A DNA stretch of 43,072 bases from Bacillota bacterium (GTDB lineage Bacteria; Bacillota; Clostridia; Christensenellales; Aristaeellaceae). The notes beneath the pieces are model-generated. The model made no database searches. It was not told the origin of the DNA and saw nothing but the letters and a program-made list of their open reading frames with translations. The first letter of the stretch is position 1, and each line of letters starts with the position of its first letter. Made by a program: the position numbers and the translations under genes. This document shows positions 1 through 9,604 of the stretch, in pieces. The stretch covers positions 1 to 43,072 of the forward strand of contig JAEZHK010000088.1 of NCBI GenBank assembly GCA_023416655.1. The letters run 5' to 3'.

Positions 1-1
1 G

Positions 2-1651
2 GCCGCGTACTTCACCGCCGCGGACATAATCGACAAGCAGGCGCTGACAGAATATCTAACGCAGCGGCTGACAACTTACATGGTGCCGAGCGTTATGATT
101 CAGTTGGATTCCATGCCGCTCACCGCCAACGGAAAAATTGACAAAAAAGCCTTGCCCGAACTGGAATTTGGCGCGATTGAACGGGAATATGCCGCGCCGG
201 CGAACGAACTGGAGTGTGCGTTCTGTGGGCTGTTTGAAAGCATACTCACTCTGGCGCGCGTCGGCGCCACCGACAATTTCTTCGAGATCGGCGGTACGTC
301 GCTGAGCGCTTCAAAGGTGGCAATGTTTGCGATGGCGAAGGGCTATGCCATCGTGTATGCGGAGGTTTTCAAAGCGCCTACAGCGCGTCAACTGGCGAAT
401 CTTGCGGGCGCCCGTCGTATCCAGTCCGCTCAGGTCGCCTCTCCCAAAGAAACAGTGGATCCGGTCGTTGATTATGATTACGCGCGCCTTGCGCCTGCGC
501 TGGTACTTAACCGCATCGAACGCGTGAACCAGTCGACTTTCGGAGATGTCGGGGACATCCTGCTCACCGGCGCAACAGGTTTTCTGGGGATGCATATCCT
601 CCATGAGTTCCTCTCGCATTATCCGGGCAAGGTCTATTGCCTTGTGCGTCGCGGGCGCGCAAACTCGGTCAGCCACCGCTTGAAAACCATGCTGGTATAC
701 TACTTCAACCGGGCATACGAGGAGTTGTTTGACACCCGAATATTCTGCGTGGAGGGCGATATTACCGACGACGGCGAGGTGCCAAAACTGGCGGAAATCA
801 AATTTGATACGCTGGTAAACTGCGCGGCATGTGTCAAGCACTTTGTCGCGGATGATTCACTTGAGCGCATCAATGTGCATGGCGTCGAAAACCTGGTAGC
901 GCTTTGTCGCAGGACCGGGCGGCGGCTGATACAAATCTCCACAGTGAGCATTGCGGGCGAGGGGAAAAACGCAGTGCCGCCAGCGGACAAACGCATCGCC
1001 GAACATGAGCTGTACATCGGTCAGGCGCTGGACAACGCATACATTCATTCAAAGTTCCTCGCAGAGCGAACGGTTCTTGCGGCAATCGCGGAAGGCCTCG
1101 ATGCCCGCATCATGCGGGTGGGCAATCTCATGAGCCGCGCAAGTGACGGCGAGTTCCAGATCAACTTCCTGACCAACGGCTTCATGCGGCAGCTTCGCGG
1201 CTACCGCGCGCTGGGCGTGTTCCCAATGGGCGCAATGAACGTACCGATCGAGTTTTCGCCGATTGATTCCACCGCCGCGGCCATTTTGAAGCTGGCCGGG
1301 ATGGGCGGCGGATTCACCGTATTCCATCCATACAACAACCATGTGATCTATATGTCGGACGTGATCAGCGCGATGAACCAATGTGGCTTCGGGATCGAGG
1401 TTGTGCCGGACGAGGCATTCCAGCGGGTGCTCCATGCGGCCTTGGAGGATTCCAATCTCAATTCGACGGTTTCCGGGCTGATCGCTTATCAGTCCGACGA
1501 TTCCGACGACAAGACCTACATGCTGGATGCGGACAACCGCTTTACGACCGAAGTTCTCTACCGCGCGGGCTTCAAGTGGCCAATCACCGGCGACAGCTAT
1601 CTCCAGGGCGCCGTCCGCGCCCTAGAGGGGCTTGGGTTCTTCGAGCGATGA
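2..1651 (+). CDS. NRPS C-terminal part: adenylation end, carrier domain, thioester reductase (5' truncated)
   Basis: The reading frame is open from base 2, so this is the end of a larger peptide synthetase cut by the window edge; the first internal ATG (80) is not the start. About 549 residues are visible. Residues 1-55 end an adenylation domain, with the A10-type motif NGKIDKKALP near residue 43. A peptidyl-carrier domain follows, with FFEIGGTSLSA and the phosphopantetheine serine at about residue 100. From about residue 180 there is a Rossmann-type thioester reductase: TGATGFLG (about 189) for NAD(P)H binding and a Y-x-x-x-K pair in YIHSK (about 347-351). In this family the terminal reductase releases the peptide by hydride transfer as an aldehyde or alcohol instead of hydrolysing it. 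The stop overlaps the next gene (ATGA), a phosphopantetheinyl transferase that would activate the carrier serine. The peptide product cannot be predicted because the substrate-selecting part lies outside the window. Confidence 0.93.
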   Translation, partial: AAYFTAADIIDKQALTEYLTQRLTTYMVPSVMIQLDSMPLTANGKIDKKALPELEFGAIEREYAAPANELECAFCGLFESILTLARVGATDNFFEIGGTSLSASKVAMFAMAKGYAIVYAEVFKAPTARQLANLAGARRIQSAQVASPKETVDPVVDYDYARLAPALVLNRIERVNQSTFGDVGDILLTGATGFLGMHILHEFLSHYPGKVYCLVRRGRANSVSHRLKTMLVYYFNRAYEELFDTRIFCVEGDITDDGEVPKLAEIKFDTLVNCAACVKHFVADDSLERINVHGVENLVALCRRTGRRLIQISTVSIAGEGKNAVPPADKRIAEHELYIGQALDNAYIHSKFLAERTVLAAIAEGLDARIMRVGNLMSRASDGEFQINFLTNGFMRQLRGYRALGVFPMGAMNVPIEFSPIDSTAAAILKLAGMGGGFTVFHPYNNHVIYMSDVISAMNQCGFGIEVVPDEAFQRVLHAALEDSNLNSTVSGLIAYQSDDSDDKTYMLDADNRFTTEVLYRAGFKWPITGDSYLQGAVRALEGLGFFER

Positions 1652-2316
1652 TTCGCGTGTTTGCCATGGATGTCACGCCGCTGGACATTGGAGAAGGCCT
1701 TCTCTATGTCAGCCCCGGCAGGCGGCGCAAGGTGAGCGCCTATCAAAACGAGCGCGACAGGAAGCTGTCCTTGGGCGCGGAGCTTCTGCTGAATTACGGG
1801 CTTCGGCAGCTTGCGCCGCAGCTTGCGCGCCCCGCGGAATACTTCGCGGACGTTCACGGGAAACCTCAGCTGACCGGGTCCCCGTTGCATTTCAATCTTT
1901 CACATTCAGGCGCGTATGCGGTCTGCGCGATCTGCGACAGGCCCGTGGGCGTGGATGTAGAGCAGGAAGTGGAAATGGGCCTTGAGATTGCCCGGAAATT
2001 CTTCCACCCCGACGAGTACCGCCGCATTGCCGCCTGTCCAAATCCGACGAACTGCTTTTTCAAGCATTGGGTACTGAAGGAAAGCTATTTAAAGGCTGTC
2101 GGCCTCGGCTTCGGGCGGGCGCTGAATTCGTTTTGCATTGACCTGGACGGGGGATCGGCGCGGGTTGCTGAAAATGGCTTGACACTACCATTTGTGTTTG
2201 CGTCCTGGCTGATGGACGACCATCATCTATCTGTGTGCTGCGAGTCTCATGCGCCGTTGACCCTGGATGTTTTGGAGGTTGTGGATATACGTGAGTGCAT
2301 AAGCCGGATTCAATGA
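1648..2316 (+). CDS. Sfp-type 4'-phosphopantetheinyl transferase
   Basis: 222 residues from the ATG at 1648, which overlaps the stop of the synthetase gene by 4 bases, so the two are translationally coupled. It transfers the phosphopantetheine arm from coenzyme A to the serine of carrier domains. The Sfp-family motifs are present: GVDVE with its magnesium-binding acidic residues in the middle, F-x-x-x-E-Y in FFHPDEYRR, and the W-x-x-K-E-S-Y-K signature (HWVLKESYLKAVGLG) near residues 145-160. The length fits Sfp-like enzymes (220-240 aa), not the short AcpS type. An ORF in the same frame extends upstream to 1381, but that part lies inside the synthetase and is a shadow. The tight coupling argues that it serves the synthetase. 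No clear terminator follows. Confidence 0.93.
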   Translation: MIRVFAMDVTPLDIGEGLLYVSPGRRRKVSAYQNERDRKLSLGAELLLNYGLRQLAPQLARPAEYFADVHGKPQLTGSPLHFNLSHSGAYAVCAICDRPVGVDVEQEVEMGLEIARKFFHPDEYRRIAACPNPTNCFFKHWVLKESYLKAVGLGFGRALNSFCIDLDGGSARVAENGLTLPFVFASWLMDDHHLSVCCESHAPLTLDVLEVVDIRECISRIQ

Positions 2317-2591
2317 ATATTAGGTTGCTGTGACAATCGTCTTATTACCGGTTTGTGATATGCTTTCATCGTAATGCGAGGTTGTCAGATCAGGTAGTTT
2401 CCCGGCAGGGGATGGGTTATTGATTATCCATGCGGTTTTGATGGCAGTTGCCATCCGCTTTTTACAGATTGCCTGATGGCAAACCCTTTCTCCCTCCGGT
2501 ATGAGCAAGAATCGCTTCTCGATTTTGAGCGTGAATATTCAGTCATTTACCTTTGTCATCCGATTTTCCGAAAATCTGATGGCAGCTTTTT
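2317..2591. other. Intergenic region with repeated GATGGCA inverted motifs ahead of jetA
   Basis: 275 bases without a convincing gene. A small palindrome GATGGCA-gt-TGCCATC lies around 2440-2457, another TGATGGCA near 2473, and a strong 11-bp inverted repeat TCTGATGGCAG (2574-2584) / CTGCCATCAGA (2601-2611) flanks the probable jetA start. I see no well-spaced sigma-A promoter and no good ribosome binding site before jetA. Confidence 0.5.
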
Positions 2592-3974
2592 TTGATCTCT
2601 CCTGCCATCAGAATTTCCGTATTGGCATCTCCCAATCGTTCTCTTTATGCAGACGCGTTGGATGTGCTTTATGATGCCTTTCAGGACAATTTGAAAATTC
2701 CTGAAAGCGTCTATTACTCGATGCTTCGAAACCGACTGGAAAGACAACTGGCAGCAGCGTCTTTTGAAGGCGAAGATATCTATGAGGAAGAGCTTAGGGA
2801 TATTTCTGGACGTGCCCGTTTTTTAATCCGAAAGCTCCTCAGCAGGGGATGGTTTGAAAAGGAGAGGGGCCACGACTTCGAGGAGTATATTATTGTCCCA
2901 AACTACAGCATAAGGCTTCTTGAGCTTTTCCGCAGTCTTACGGACGATGCGCCTATGCGAGGATTCTCCTATGTCTACGGCACTTACTCAACGCTCAAGG
3001 TCGCAGATGAAGATGACAGCGTATACAATAAGATGATGGCGATATACAGCGCGTATGACAATACGCAGGCGCTCATCAAAATGCTAAAAACCGTATATCA
3101 CAATGTAAACCGCTTCTTTCAAATGCAAATCGACATGGATAGTGTGAACAGGGTACTAGAAACCCACTTTGACGATTTCGCACAACGGGTGATCGAGGCG
3201 TATATCCGCCCGCTCAAGGTCAAGGATTCGGTGCCAAAGTATCGCGTTCCGATCCAGACGATTCTCACGAAGTGGCTCGAAGACGATGCGCTGCTTGCCG
3301 CCATGGCGGAGGCGGCTTACCAAGACAAACGAAAAGATGCCAAGGACTCCTGTCGCCATGACTTGATGGAGAAGATCTTTTGGATCAAGGAACGCTATGA
3401 GAGCCTGGAAGATGACTTCCTGGACGAAATTGACCGACAGGTACGTCGGTATACCAGGGCGACAACACAAAAAATTGAAAACCTGACCAATCGCGACCAG
3501 AACACACGGGGAAACCTGAATTACCTCTTGAACGCGCTGTCCCGTAACCGAAGGGCCGGAACCCTACTGGACAGGGTTCAGCCGCTCTTTGTGCTGTACG
3601 AACAAAGCTATCTATCCGAGAAGAGCCTGTGGTTCCGGAAACGCCCCGCTAAACGGGAAAAGACGGCGCCGGTGGTCGTCGAAGAGAGCATTCCCGATGA
3701 ACAGGCTTTGAAGGAAATGGACGAGCTTACGCAAAACCGCTTTGGGAAGGGGGTCGTCCGGGAATACATGGAGCATGTATTCGGGGAAGAAGACGTGAAG
3801 TACTCTTGCGATCTGGGTATCGAGGATGACCGGGACTATGTGATGAACCTCCTCGCCGTGTTAAACAGCGACGACCGGGATAGCTTTTACCGTTCAGAGA
3901 TCTTGGATGGGAACTATGCACAGGGCGCCTACAAGGTCCCGTCCGTCCGCTTCACCCGGAAGGAGAAGAGGTAG
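2592..3974 (+). CDS. jetA: Wadjet defence protein JetA (near full length, 5' end doubtful)
   Basis: 460 residues, similar in length and character to JetA, the kleisin-like subunit of Wadjet (JetABCD), an SMC-type complex that recognises and cleaves circular plasmid DNA. The N-terminal stretch VLASPNRSLYADALDVLYDAF and the charged helical body with the F-E-E-Y region match the family as I know it; the C-terminal quarter is acidic. The order jetA-jetB-jetC confirms it. The open frame begins with a TTG (2592) that has no ribosome binding site and lies within a hairpin. An ATG at 2579 (Met-Ala-Ala-Phe-Phe-Asp-Leu) in another frame, separated by a run of seven T, looks like the authentic N-terminus, so a one-base slip in the T run may have broken the start. 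Because its partners are damaged, the gene is probably a non-functional remnant even if translated. Confidence 0.8.
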   Translation: MISPAIRISVLASPNRSLYADALDVLYDAFQDNLKIPESVYYSMLRNRLERQLAAASFEGEDIYEEELRDISGRARFLIRKLLSRGWFEKERGHDFEEYIIVPNYSIRLLELFRSLTDDAPMRGFSYVYGTYSTLKVADEDDSVYNKMMAIYSAYDNTQALIKMLKTVYHNVNRFFQMQIDMDSVNRVLETHFDDFAQRVIEAYIRPLKVKDSVPKYRVPIQTILTKWLEDDALLAAMAEAAYQDKRKDAKDSCRHDLMEKIFWIKERYESLEDDFLDEIDRQVRRYTRATTQKIENLTNRDQNTRGNLNYLLNALSRNRRAGTLLDRVQPLFVLYEQSYLSEKSLWFRKRPAKREKTAPVVVEESIPDEQALKEMDELTQNRFGKGVVREYMEHVFGEEDVKYSCDLGIEDDRDYVMNLLAVLNSDDRDSFYRSEILDGNYAQGAYKVPSVRFTRKEKR

Positions 3975-3975
3975 C

Positions 3976-4601
3976 ATGGATTTCTCGGCCTTGCAGCAGA
4001 TGACGCAAAAAGAGCTGGACCAGTTCAAGGTGGTGTGCAACCAGCTTCTGAGCCGGACGTTTGTCGTCCGCTCGGTTTATCGCCCGAGCAAGGGAACCGT
4101 TAATAATCCCGACTATAATTTCCTGGCGCTGCACTATGAGGCCGTGCGGAACTTCTCTTGCTGCTGGACTGGGACTTGCGGCATAACGAATATAACGGAT
4201 ACTTTTATGTACTCAATACGGATGAAGCGAACCGCTGTAATCTCAATAAAATATCAACCGCGATTGTGCTGGCGCTTCGAATCATCTATGACGAAAACCA
4301 GGACAGGGGACTGAATCAGGACGTCATTTGCACCGTGCGGGACGTGCTGGAGAAGACGGTCTCGGACTATGCCATTCTGTCGACCAGACCCAATATGGAC
4401 GAAGTGAAGCGGAGCCTGAAGTTCTTGGACAGCCACAGCGTCATTCAGAACATCGAGGGGAAGTATAATCAGGCCGGATGCAAGTTTGCCATCATGCCAA
4501 CCATCTTGACGGCCGTGTCCAGCGAGAGGCTTGGGTTGATCGTGGCCGAACTGCGCAAGGAGGAAGACCTTGAAGATTCTGAAGAAGATACTGCTGATTA
4601 A
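3976..4601 (+). pseudogene. jetB: Wadjet JetB (DUF4194-type), frameshifted
   Basis: The gene starts at the ATG 3976, one base after the jetA stop. The first 60 residues (MDFSALQQMTQKELDQFKVV..., ending ...ALHYEAVRNF) are in one frame; the rest (LLLDWDLRHNEYNGYFYVLN to the stop at 4601) is in another. The net change is one missing base near 4150-4158. If joined, the product would be about 208 residues, the normal length of JetB, which links kleisin and SMC in the MukE-like position of the Wadjet complex. The 3' end overlaps the jetC start, as expected for the intact operon. A base-calling error could mimic this, but jetC next to it carries independent damage. Confidence 0.85.
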
Positions 4602-6665
4602 CTGGCTCTATTTCTCCAAACAGGTGGTGGAGCCTGAGGACATCAACTTCCTAACATCGACGCGTTGCAGATTGTGCTGCTGGGAGAATTGAACGCCCGG
4701 AATTTCAACAAAGCGGCCAACGAGAGTTCCCAAAGGACGCTGGACGGATACCTTCGTGCGGATATGGATGAGGCGAATCCGAAATCCAGGCGGGGGAAGG
4801 ATTTTTCCAGCTACATCGCGTGCGAGTTCCTTGACGACGTGGAAGCGCGGCGCTTTGTGATGGGCGTGGTGTTCGATTGCCGAAGTGACGGAGGAAGACG
4901 GGAGCAGTTTTTCCATTACGGAGGGCAGATCCCGGATCACTGTTTCGTCGTTGGGGGACAGGCCATGGACATCGCCGCGCTCCGTGCCTGGCTGAAGGAC
5001 CTGCCCGACGCCCGCGCGGTCATGCCCGACAGCAACCAAAGGTACCGGGCAGAGATTCTCGCGAAATGGAATGTTCATACCGATCAGGTTTTCCGTATGC
5101 TAAAAAAGGCAGTCTCCTTCAAGCCGATCGTGGACATCCGCCAGTTCATCACGGAGAACATCTGTGATGTTCCCGAAAGGCCCGACATTGAGGCGATGCA
5201 GCAAAACATCCGGGATTACAAACGGCATGAAGTGCTCGCGCAGCGGCAGGAAGAAAAGCTGAGCGCGCTGAAGGAGATTTCCAAGTACTTCCGGGAGATG
5301 CAAACGGCCATCGACCGCCTGCTTCAGCAGCGATTTATTACGCTCTGGGCGGAAAAAGACATCGCGGAGACGCGGATTCTCACCCTGGAGCAGGAAAAGG
5401 AACAATGCCTGGAGGATATTGACCGGGAAGAAAACCAGAAGACAGAAGCCGAACATAAAATCACCCAGTCTACGCGGCGGAAGGAAGAACTGATTGCCGA
5501 TCGCGCGCAGAGCGATGTCTATAAAGAGAAAACGCGGCTGGAGGAAACCCGGGGAGCACTCGAGAAAGAGCGCGAGGATATCGAAAAGCGCCTGAATTCA
5601 ACCATCATGGAAATAAAACGGGAAGCTCAAAGATTGTTTGCCATATCCGAACAAATTCTGGATTGGCCGCTGGAGGTGAGTGTGGATCCGCTCCGCGCGA
5701 TTGCGGCGGAGTTGATCTCCATTTGCAAACCATTTCGCCAGTGTGGCGTTGAGGTATTCGCGAGCGAGCTGGAAGCATTCTCCAGAGCGCAGGAAGGTAT
5801 GCGCCGTTTTTTGGATGAGGCACGCCTGACCGCCTACGCCTTGGGGAACCGGTTGGCTGCACTGCGGGACGAGGCGGACCAGAACGGCGCGACCATCGCC
5901 GATTTGAGGCGAGGGGTTAAGGACTATCCGAAGGCTTTGATCCTGTTGCGAAAAAATCTAGAAGAGAAGCTGGAGGCCGATTTTCGTCGCGCTGTTCCCG
6001 TCGTTATTCTGGCGGATGCGCTGGAGATCACCGATGGCGAGGAGCGGTGGCGCGGCGCGGTGGAAGGCTACCTGAACACGCAGAAATTTTATCTGATGGT
6101 GGAGCCGTCCGTATATGAAAGGGCCCTAGTGCTATTTGATCTGTTGAAGGAGGAGTACGGCAAAGGTGCCTTTGGACTGGTCGACATTGGAAAGCTACGA
6201 GAGAAAGAACAATTGACTCCATGGCCGGATAGCCTTGCCACGAAGGTCAAGGCGGAAAACGATCTTGCGCGCAGCTATGTGGACTACCTGCTTGGAAGGG
6301 TTGTTTGCTGCGCTCACGTCAGCCAACTTCGCAAGCATAAGACCGCCATCACTGCGGATGGGATGCTCTATCAGGGATACGTCGCCCGGCCAATCACCAA
6401 GGAGCGCATGCAGGACGCCTTCATCGGCCAGCATGCGTTTTCGCTTCGCCTGGTCCGCCTTGAGGCGCGGCAGGCGGAGCTTCGACAGCAAATCGATGGC
6501 CTGAAACCCATGCGGGAAGCGCTAAACGAGCAGGATCTCCGCGACCCCTTGTTTACGAAGCGTTTTGTCCAGGAGGAAATCGGCGAGCGCCGGCGCCAAT
6601 ACCAGCGCAGCTTGGAGATTGCCGACGAATTCAAATTGTGCGCAAGAACGTCCGCACCTACCTGA
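4570..6665 (+). pseudogene. jetC: Wadjet JetC SMC-like ATPase, Walker A deleted and C-terminus lost
   Basis: The start is the TTG at 4570, with AAGGAGG at 4557-4563, inside the end of jetB. The first 28 codons read LKILKKILLINWLYFSKQVV...EDINFL, the usual N-terminus of the SMC head. The sequence then jumps at 4654-4656, in a new frame, to IDALQIVLLGEL. In the family these two blocks are joined by the P-loop (T-G-x-x-G-x-G-K-S-T), so about 30 bases holding Walker A are missing, with a frame change. The remaining frame (666 codons) has a long coiled coil near codons 215-310 and a hinge-like globular region near 425-560, and stops in the second coiled coil at 6665. Full JetC proteins are about 1100 residues, so the C-terminal head with signature and Walker B is absent. 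The gene cannot make an ATPase. Confidence 0.85.
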
Positions 6666-6976
6666 TGGCAGTAGAATGATGTGATAAATCAAGCGACCAC
6701 CCGTTGAGGGCGACTGCTTGCGAGCGTCGTGCAATTTTGGGTCTTGCACAATAGGTCCATCAATGTCGACACCAACGGCCCCCATAGTGTTCCTATTCCA
6801 ACCAAGTTACGCGGATATAAAGACTGGCAGCCCTGCACACCCCGGCAAGGCTATCCACTTTTATATACTCCGCCTTATGCTAAGCCGCTTGCCGGAGGCA
6901 GGTATCGGCGATGCCCACCTCAAAGAAATGGAATACCGGTTGTAGGTGATCTCTACGTGAATACGTCGCACCAAAC
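6666..6976. other. Anonymous sequence between truncated jetC and IS21
   Basis: About 310 bases with no recognisable gene. It begins with CTGATGGCAG (6662-6671), the same 10-mer as in the hairpin at the jetA start. Short open frames on both strands match nothing I know. No jetD sequence is visible. Confidence 0.4.
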
Positions 6977-7050
6977 TGAACAGTTGGGCCGCTGAAAATG
7001 GACAGTTGCGACGGAGGAATTGGACACCAGCGTCGGCGAAACTGGACAGT
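6977..7050 (+). repeat. IS21 left-end 22-bp periodic transposase-binding repeats
   Basis: Four copies of TGRACAGT-like motifs begin at 6977, 6999, 7021 and 7043, i.e. a 22-base period, two helical turns. The third is degenerate (TGGACACC). Confidence 0.85.
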
Positions 7051-7130
7051 GCCAAGGGAGTGAGAAAAGCCTGTAGTAGAATTGGATTCACGTGCCGCAG
7101 GGGCGCGAATTCATTCAGGAGGGTCAACAA

Positions 7131-8645
7131 ATGACCGACTACAGGGAGATCTTGAGGCTGAGGAGTTTGGGGTTGAATCACAGTCAGATCGCGGAGAGCC
7201 AGAGCGCGTCGCGCACGACGGTAATCCGGATACTGCAGCAGGCGCAGATGTCGGGGCTGGATTGGTCGGCGGCAGAGGGCTTATCAGACAAGGGGCTTGC
7301 GAACCGGTTGTTTCCGCCCGAAGATGGCAAGCAGGGCTACAAGATGCCGGATTACGAACAGGTTCACCGGGAAATGGCCCGGAGTGGGGTCACGCTGCAG
7401 TTGCTTTGGTTCGAGTACTGCGACAAGTGCCGGAGCGCAGGCGAAATTCCCTACCAGATGACTCAGTTCAAGAAGTACTGAAGACCAAAGCGACCATGCA
7501 CATCGGTCGGAAACCGGGCGAGACCATGGAGGTGGACTGGGCGGGGCAAACCGCCCGGATCGTCGATACGGATACCGGGGCAGACATAGAGGCGTACGTG
7601 TTTTTGGCGGCGATGCCCTACAGCGGCTACGCCTACGCGGAGGCCTTTCCAAGCCAGAACCAGGAAGCCTGGATCTCAGCCCACGTCAACGCCTACGGGT
7701 ACTTCGGCGGCGTGACGCGAATCCTGGTACCCGACAACCTGAAGACCGGCGTGGTGAAGAGCGGCCGCACGGAAACGGTGCTGAACAGGACCTATCAGGA
7801 GATGGCGGAGCACTACGGCACGGCAATCCTTCCGGCCAGGGTCCGCGCGCCCAAGGACAAGGCGACTGTGGAAGGCTCAGTGGGCAATCTCTCCACCTTC
7901 ATTCTGGCGGCGATTCGGGATCAGCGTTTCTTCTCCCTGCGGGAGTTGAACGCGGTAATCCGGGAAAAGCTCCACGCCTTTAACCACAAACCTTTCCAGA
8001 AGATGGCAGCCGTGCCTCCCTGTTCGCAGAGGAGAGAGGCTTTCTGCAGCCGCTGCCCAGGAGCCCGTTTGAGCTGTCTGAGTGGAAGATCGCGACGGCG
8101 CAGTACAATTACCACGTTTGCGTGGACGGCCAGTTCTACTCCGTCCCCTACGAGTACATCAAGCACAGGGTGGACGTGCGGCTGACCCGCAACGTCGTGG
8201 AAGTGTTCTTTGAAGGCAGCCGGATCTGCTCCCACGTCCGCTTGCGCGGTCGGCCTGGTCAGTACAGCACGGCGGAAGCACACATGCCACCGAATCATCA
8301 GCAGTACGTCCAGTGGAACGGCGAGCGGTCCCGGAAGTGGGCGGCCCAAATCGGCGCGATACCGCAGCGGTGGTGGATGCGCTTCTGAGCGGATACAAGG
8401 TGGAGCAGCAGGGCTACCGGGCCTGTATGGCGCTGCTCAAGCTCGGCGACCAATACACTCCGGCGCGGCTGGAGTCCGCATGCGCCAGGGCCCTGGGATA
8501 TACGCTCCGCCCCAGCTTCAAGAATGTCCAGACGATCCTGAAATCTGGCCAGGATAGGATCTCCGAGGAATCTTCCGCCCCAAGCGAACCTTCCCAATTC
8601 GGCTTTACCAGAGGCGCCGACTACTACGGAAGGGGGCGGGAATAA
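7131..8645 (+). pseudogene. istA: IS21 transposase IstA with three frameshifts
   Basis: It starts at the ATG 7131, eight bases after AGGAGGG (7117-7123). The coding trace runs through four frame segments. Segment 1, 7131 to about 7480, has a helix-turn-helix (SLGLNHSQIAESQSASRTTV). Segment 2, about 7482-8000, is the DDE core with EVDWAGQTARI, VPDNLKTGV and KDKATVEGSV, which supply the two Asp and the Glu. Segment 3 runs from about 8000 to 8347. Segment 4, about 8350-8645, is the C-terminal domain (DTAAVVDALLSGYKVEQQGY). The shifts lie near 7480, 7998 and 8350. The total would be about 500 residues, normal for IstA. The stop overlaps the istB start (TAATG). Unless read errors are responsible, no transposase is made. 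Confidence 0.88.
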
Positions 8646-9394
8646 TGCTGGGCAACAACACGATCTCCAAGCTCCACGAGATGAAGCTGAGCGTCATGGC
8701 CGCCTCTTTTCAGAAGCAACTGGCCGACAGCGCCGCCTCCGGACTGTCCTTTGAGGAGCGGTTCGGTCTTCTGGTGGACGCGGAGTGGGCGTCCCGGAAG
8801 AACAACCGCTTGAAACGCCTGATCCGCAAGGCCGATTTCGCATTCCCCGGCGCGTCCTTGGAGGACGTAGAATACCACGCAGACCGGCGGCTCGACAAGG
8901 GGCTGATTACCCGACTGGGCACCTGCGGGTATGTCGCCGAGTGCCACAATATCATCATCCTCGGTGCCACCGGCTGCGGAAAAACCTATCTGGCCAGCGC
9001 TTTCGGCATGGCCGCCAGCCGGAACTTCTACTCTGTCCGCTACGTCCGCCTGCCGGATCTGCTGGGCGAACTGGCCATTGCCAGGGCCGAGGGCAATTAC
9101 CGCAAGTGCATCAAACAGTACAAGCAGGTCAAGCTGCTGATCCTGGATAAATGGCTCTTGTACACGCTGAAGGAGAGCGAGGCCAGGGATCTGCTGGAGA
9201 TTGCCGAGGGGCGCTACAAGAAGGCTTCCACCATCTTCTGCTCCCAGTTTGAAGTCGGCGGATGGCACCAGAAGATCGGCGAGGCGACCTTGGCCGACGC
9301 CATCGGCGACCGCATCGTCCACGACTCCTATACCATCGTCATAGGTGGCGCGGATTCCATGCGCAAACGCAAGGGAATCGTCGAGGAGGCCTGA
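8645..9394 (+). CDS. istB: IS21 helper ATPase IstB
   Basis: 249 residues, full length for IstB, the AAA+ ATPase that guides IstA to target DNA. The ATG overlaps the istA stop. Walker A is GATGCGKT at about residues 107-114. The Walker B region reads LLILDKW: Asp168 is followed by Lys169 where family members usually have Glu (LDEW). This should impair ATP hydrolysis and agrees with the decay of istA. The sensor/arginine-finger part (GDRIVHDSYTI) is present. A GC-rich hairpin (9403-9419) follows the stop. Confidence 0.92.
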   Translation: MLGNNTISKLHEMKLSVMAASFQKQLADSAASGLSFEERFGLLVDAEWASRKNNRLKRLIRKADFAFPGASLEDVEYHADRRLDKGLITRLGTCGYVAECHNIIILGATGCGKTYLASAFGMAASRNFYSVRYVRLPDLLGELAIARAEGNYRKCIKQYKQVKLLILDKWLLYTLKESEARDLLEIAEGRYKKASTIFCSQFEVGGWHQKIGEATLADAIGDRIVHDSYTIVIGGADSMRKRKGIVEEA

Positions 9395-9402
9395 CGGCCT
9401 CA

Positions 9403-9419
9403 CTGGGGCTCTGCCCCAG
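9403..9419 (+). terminator. Hairpin after istB
   Basis: CTGGGGC-tct-GCCCCAG, a 7-bp GC stem with a 3-base loop just after the istB stop. The following bases are not T-rich, so termination strength is uncertain. Confidence 0.4.
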
Positions 9420-9448
9420 ACCCCGAGGTTTATCGCTTTTGTTTTCCA

Positions 9449-9503
9449 GGAAGAGTGATGCCGCCCCACGAAAAAGAGCGGCACCCTCCGGTATCACTCT
9501 TCC
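9449..9503. repeat. Long inverted repeat within IS21 3' region
   Basis: GGAAGAGTGAT (9449-9459) is perfectly inverted as ATCACTCTTCC (9493-9503), enclosing 33 bases that contain a second small complementarity. It could be a transcript-insulating hairpin of the IS. Confidence 0.5.
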
Positions 9504-9604
9504 CGCCAAACCTTCCCGGCCGCTCGGGTCGCTCCTCAGCGTTGCCCTATCCTGCCGACAAGTAAAAGCGGTTCGAGTCTACCACCCACTGCTGGCGCTG
9601 TCAA

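Noticed and set aside
6630..6676. Alternative end of jetC in another frame (IVRKNVRTYLMAVE)
   Set aside because: It looks protein-like, but I cannot match it to JetC, JetD or a transposase, and it is too short to call.
6861..7181. 106-codon minus-strand frame across the IS21 left end
   Set aside because: It crosses the IS boundary and the repeat array, so it cannot be an old gene.
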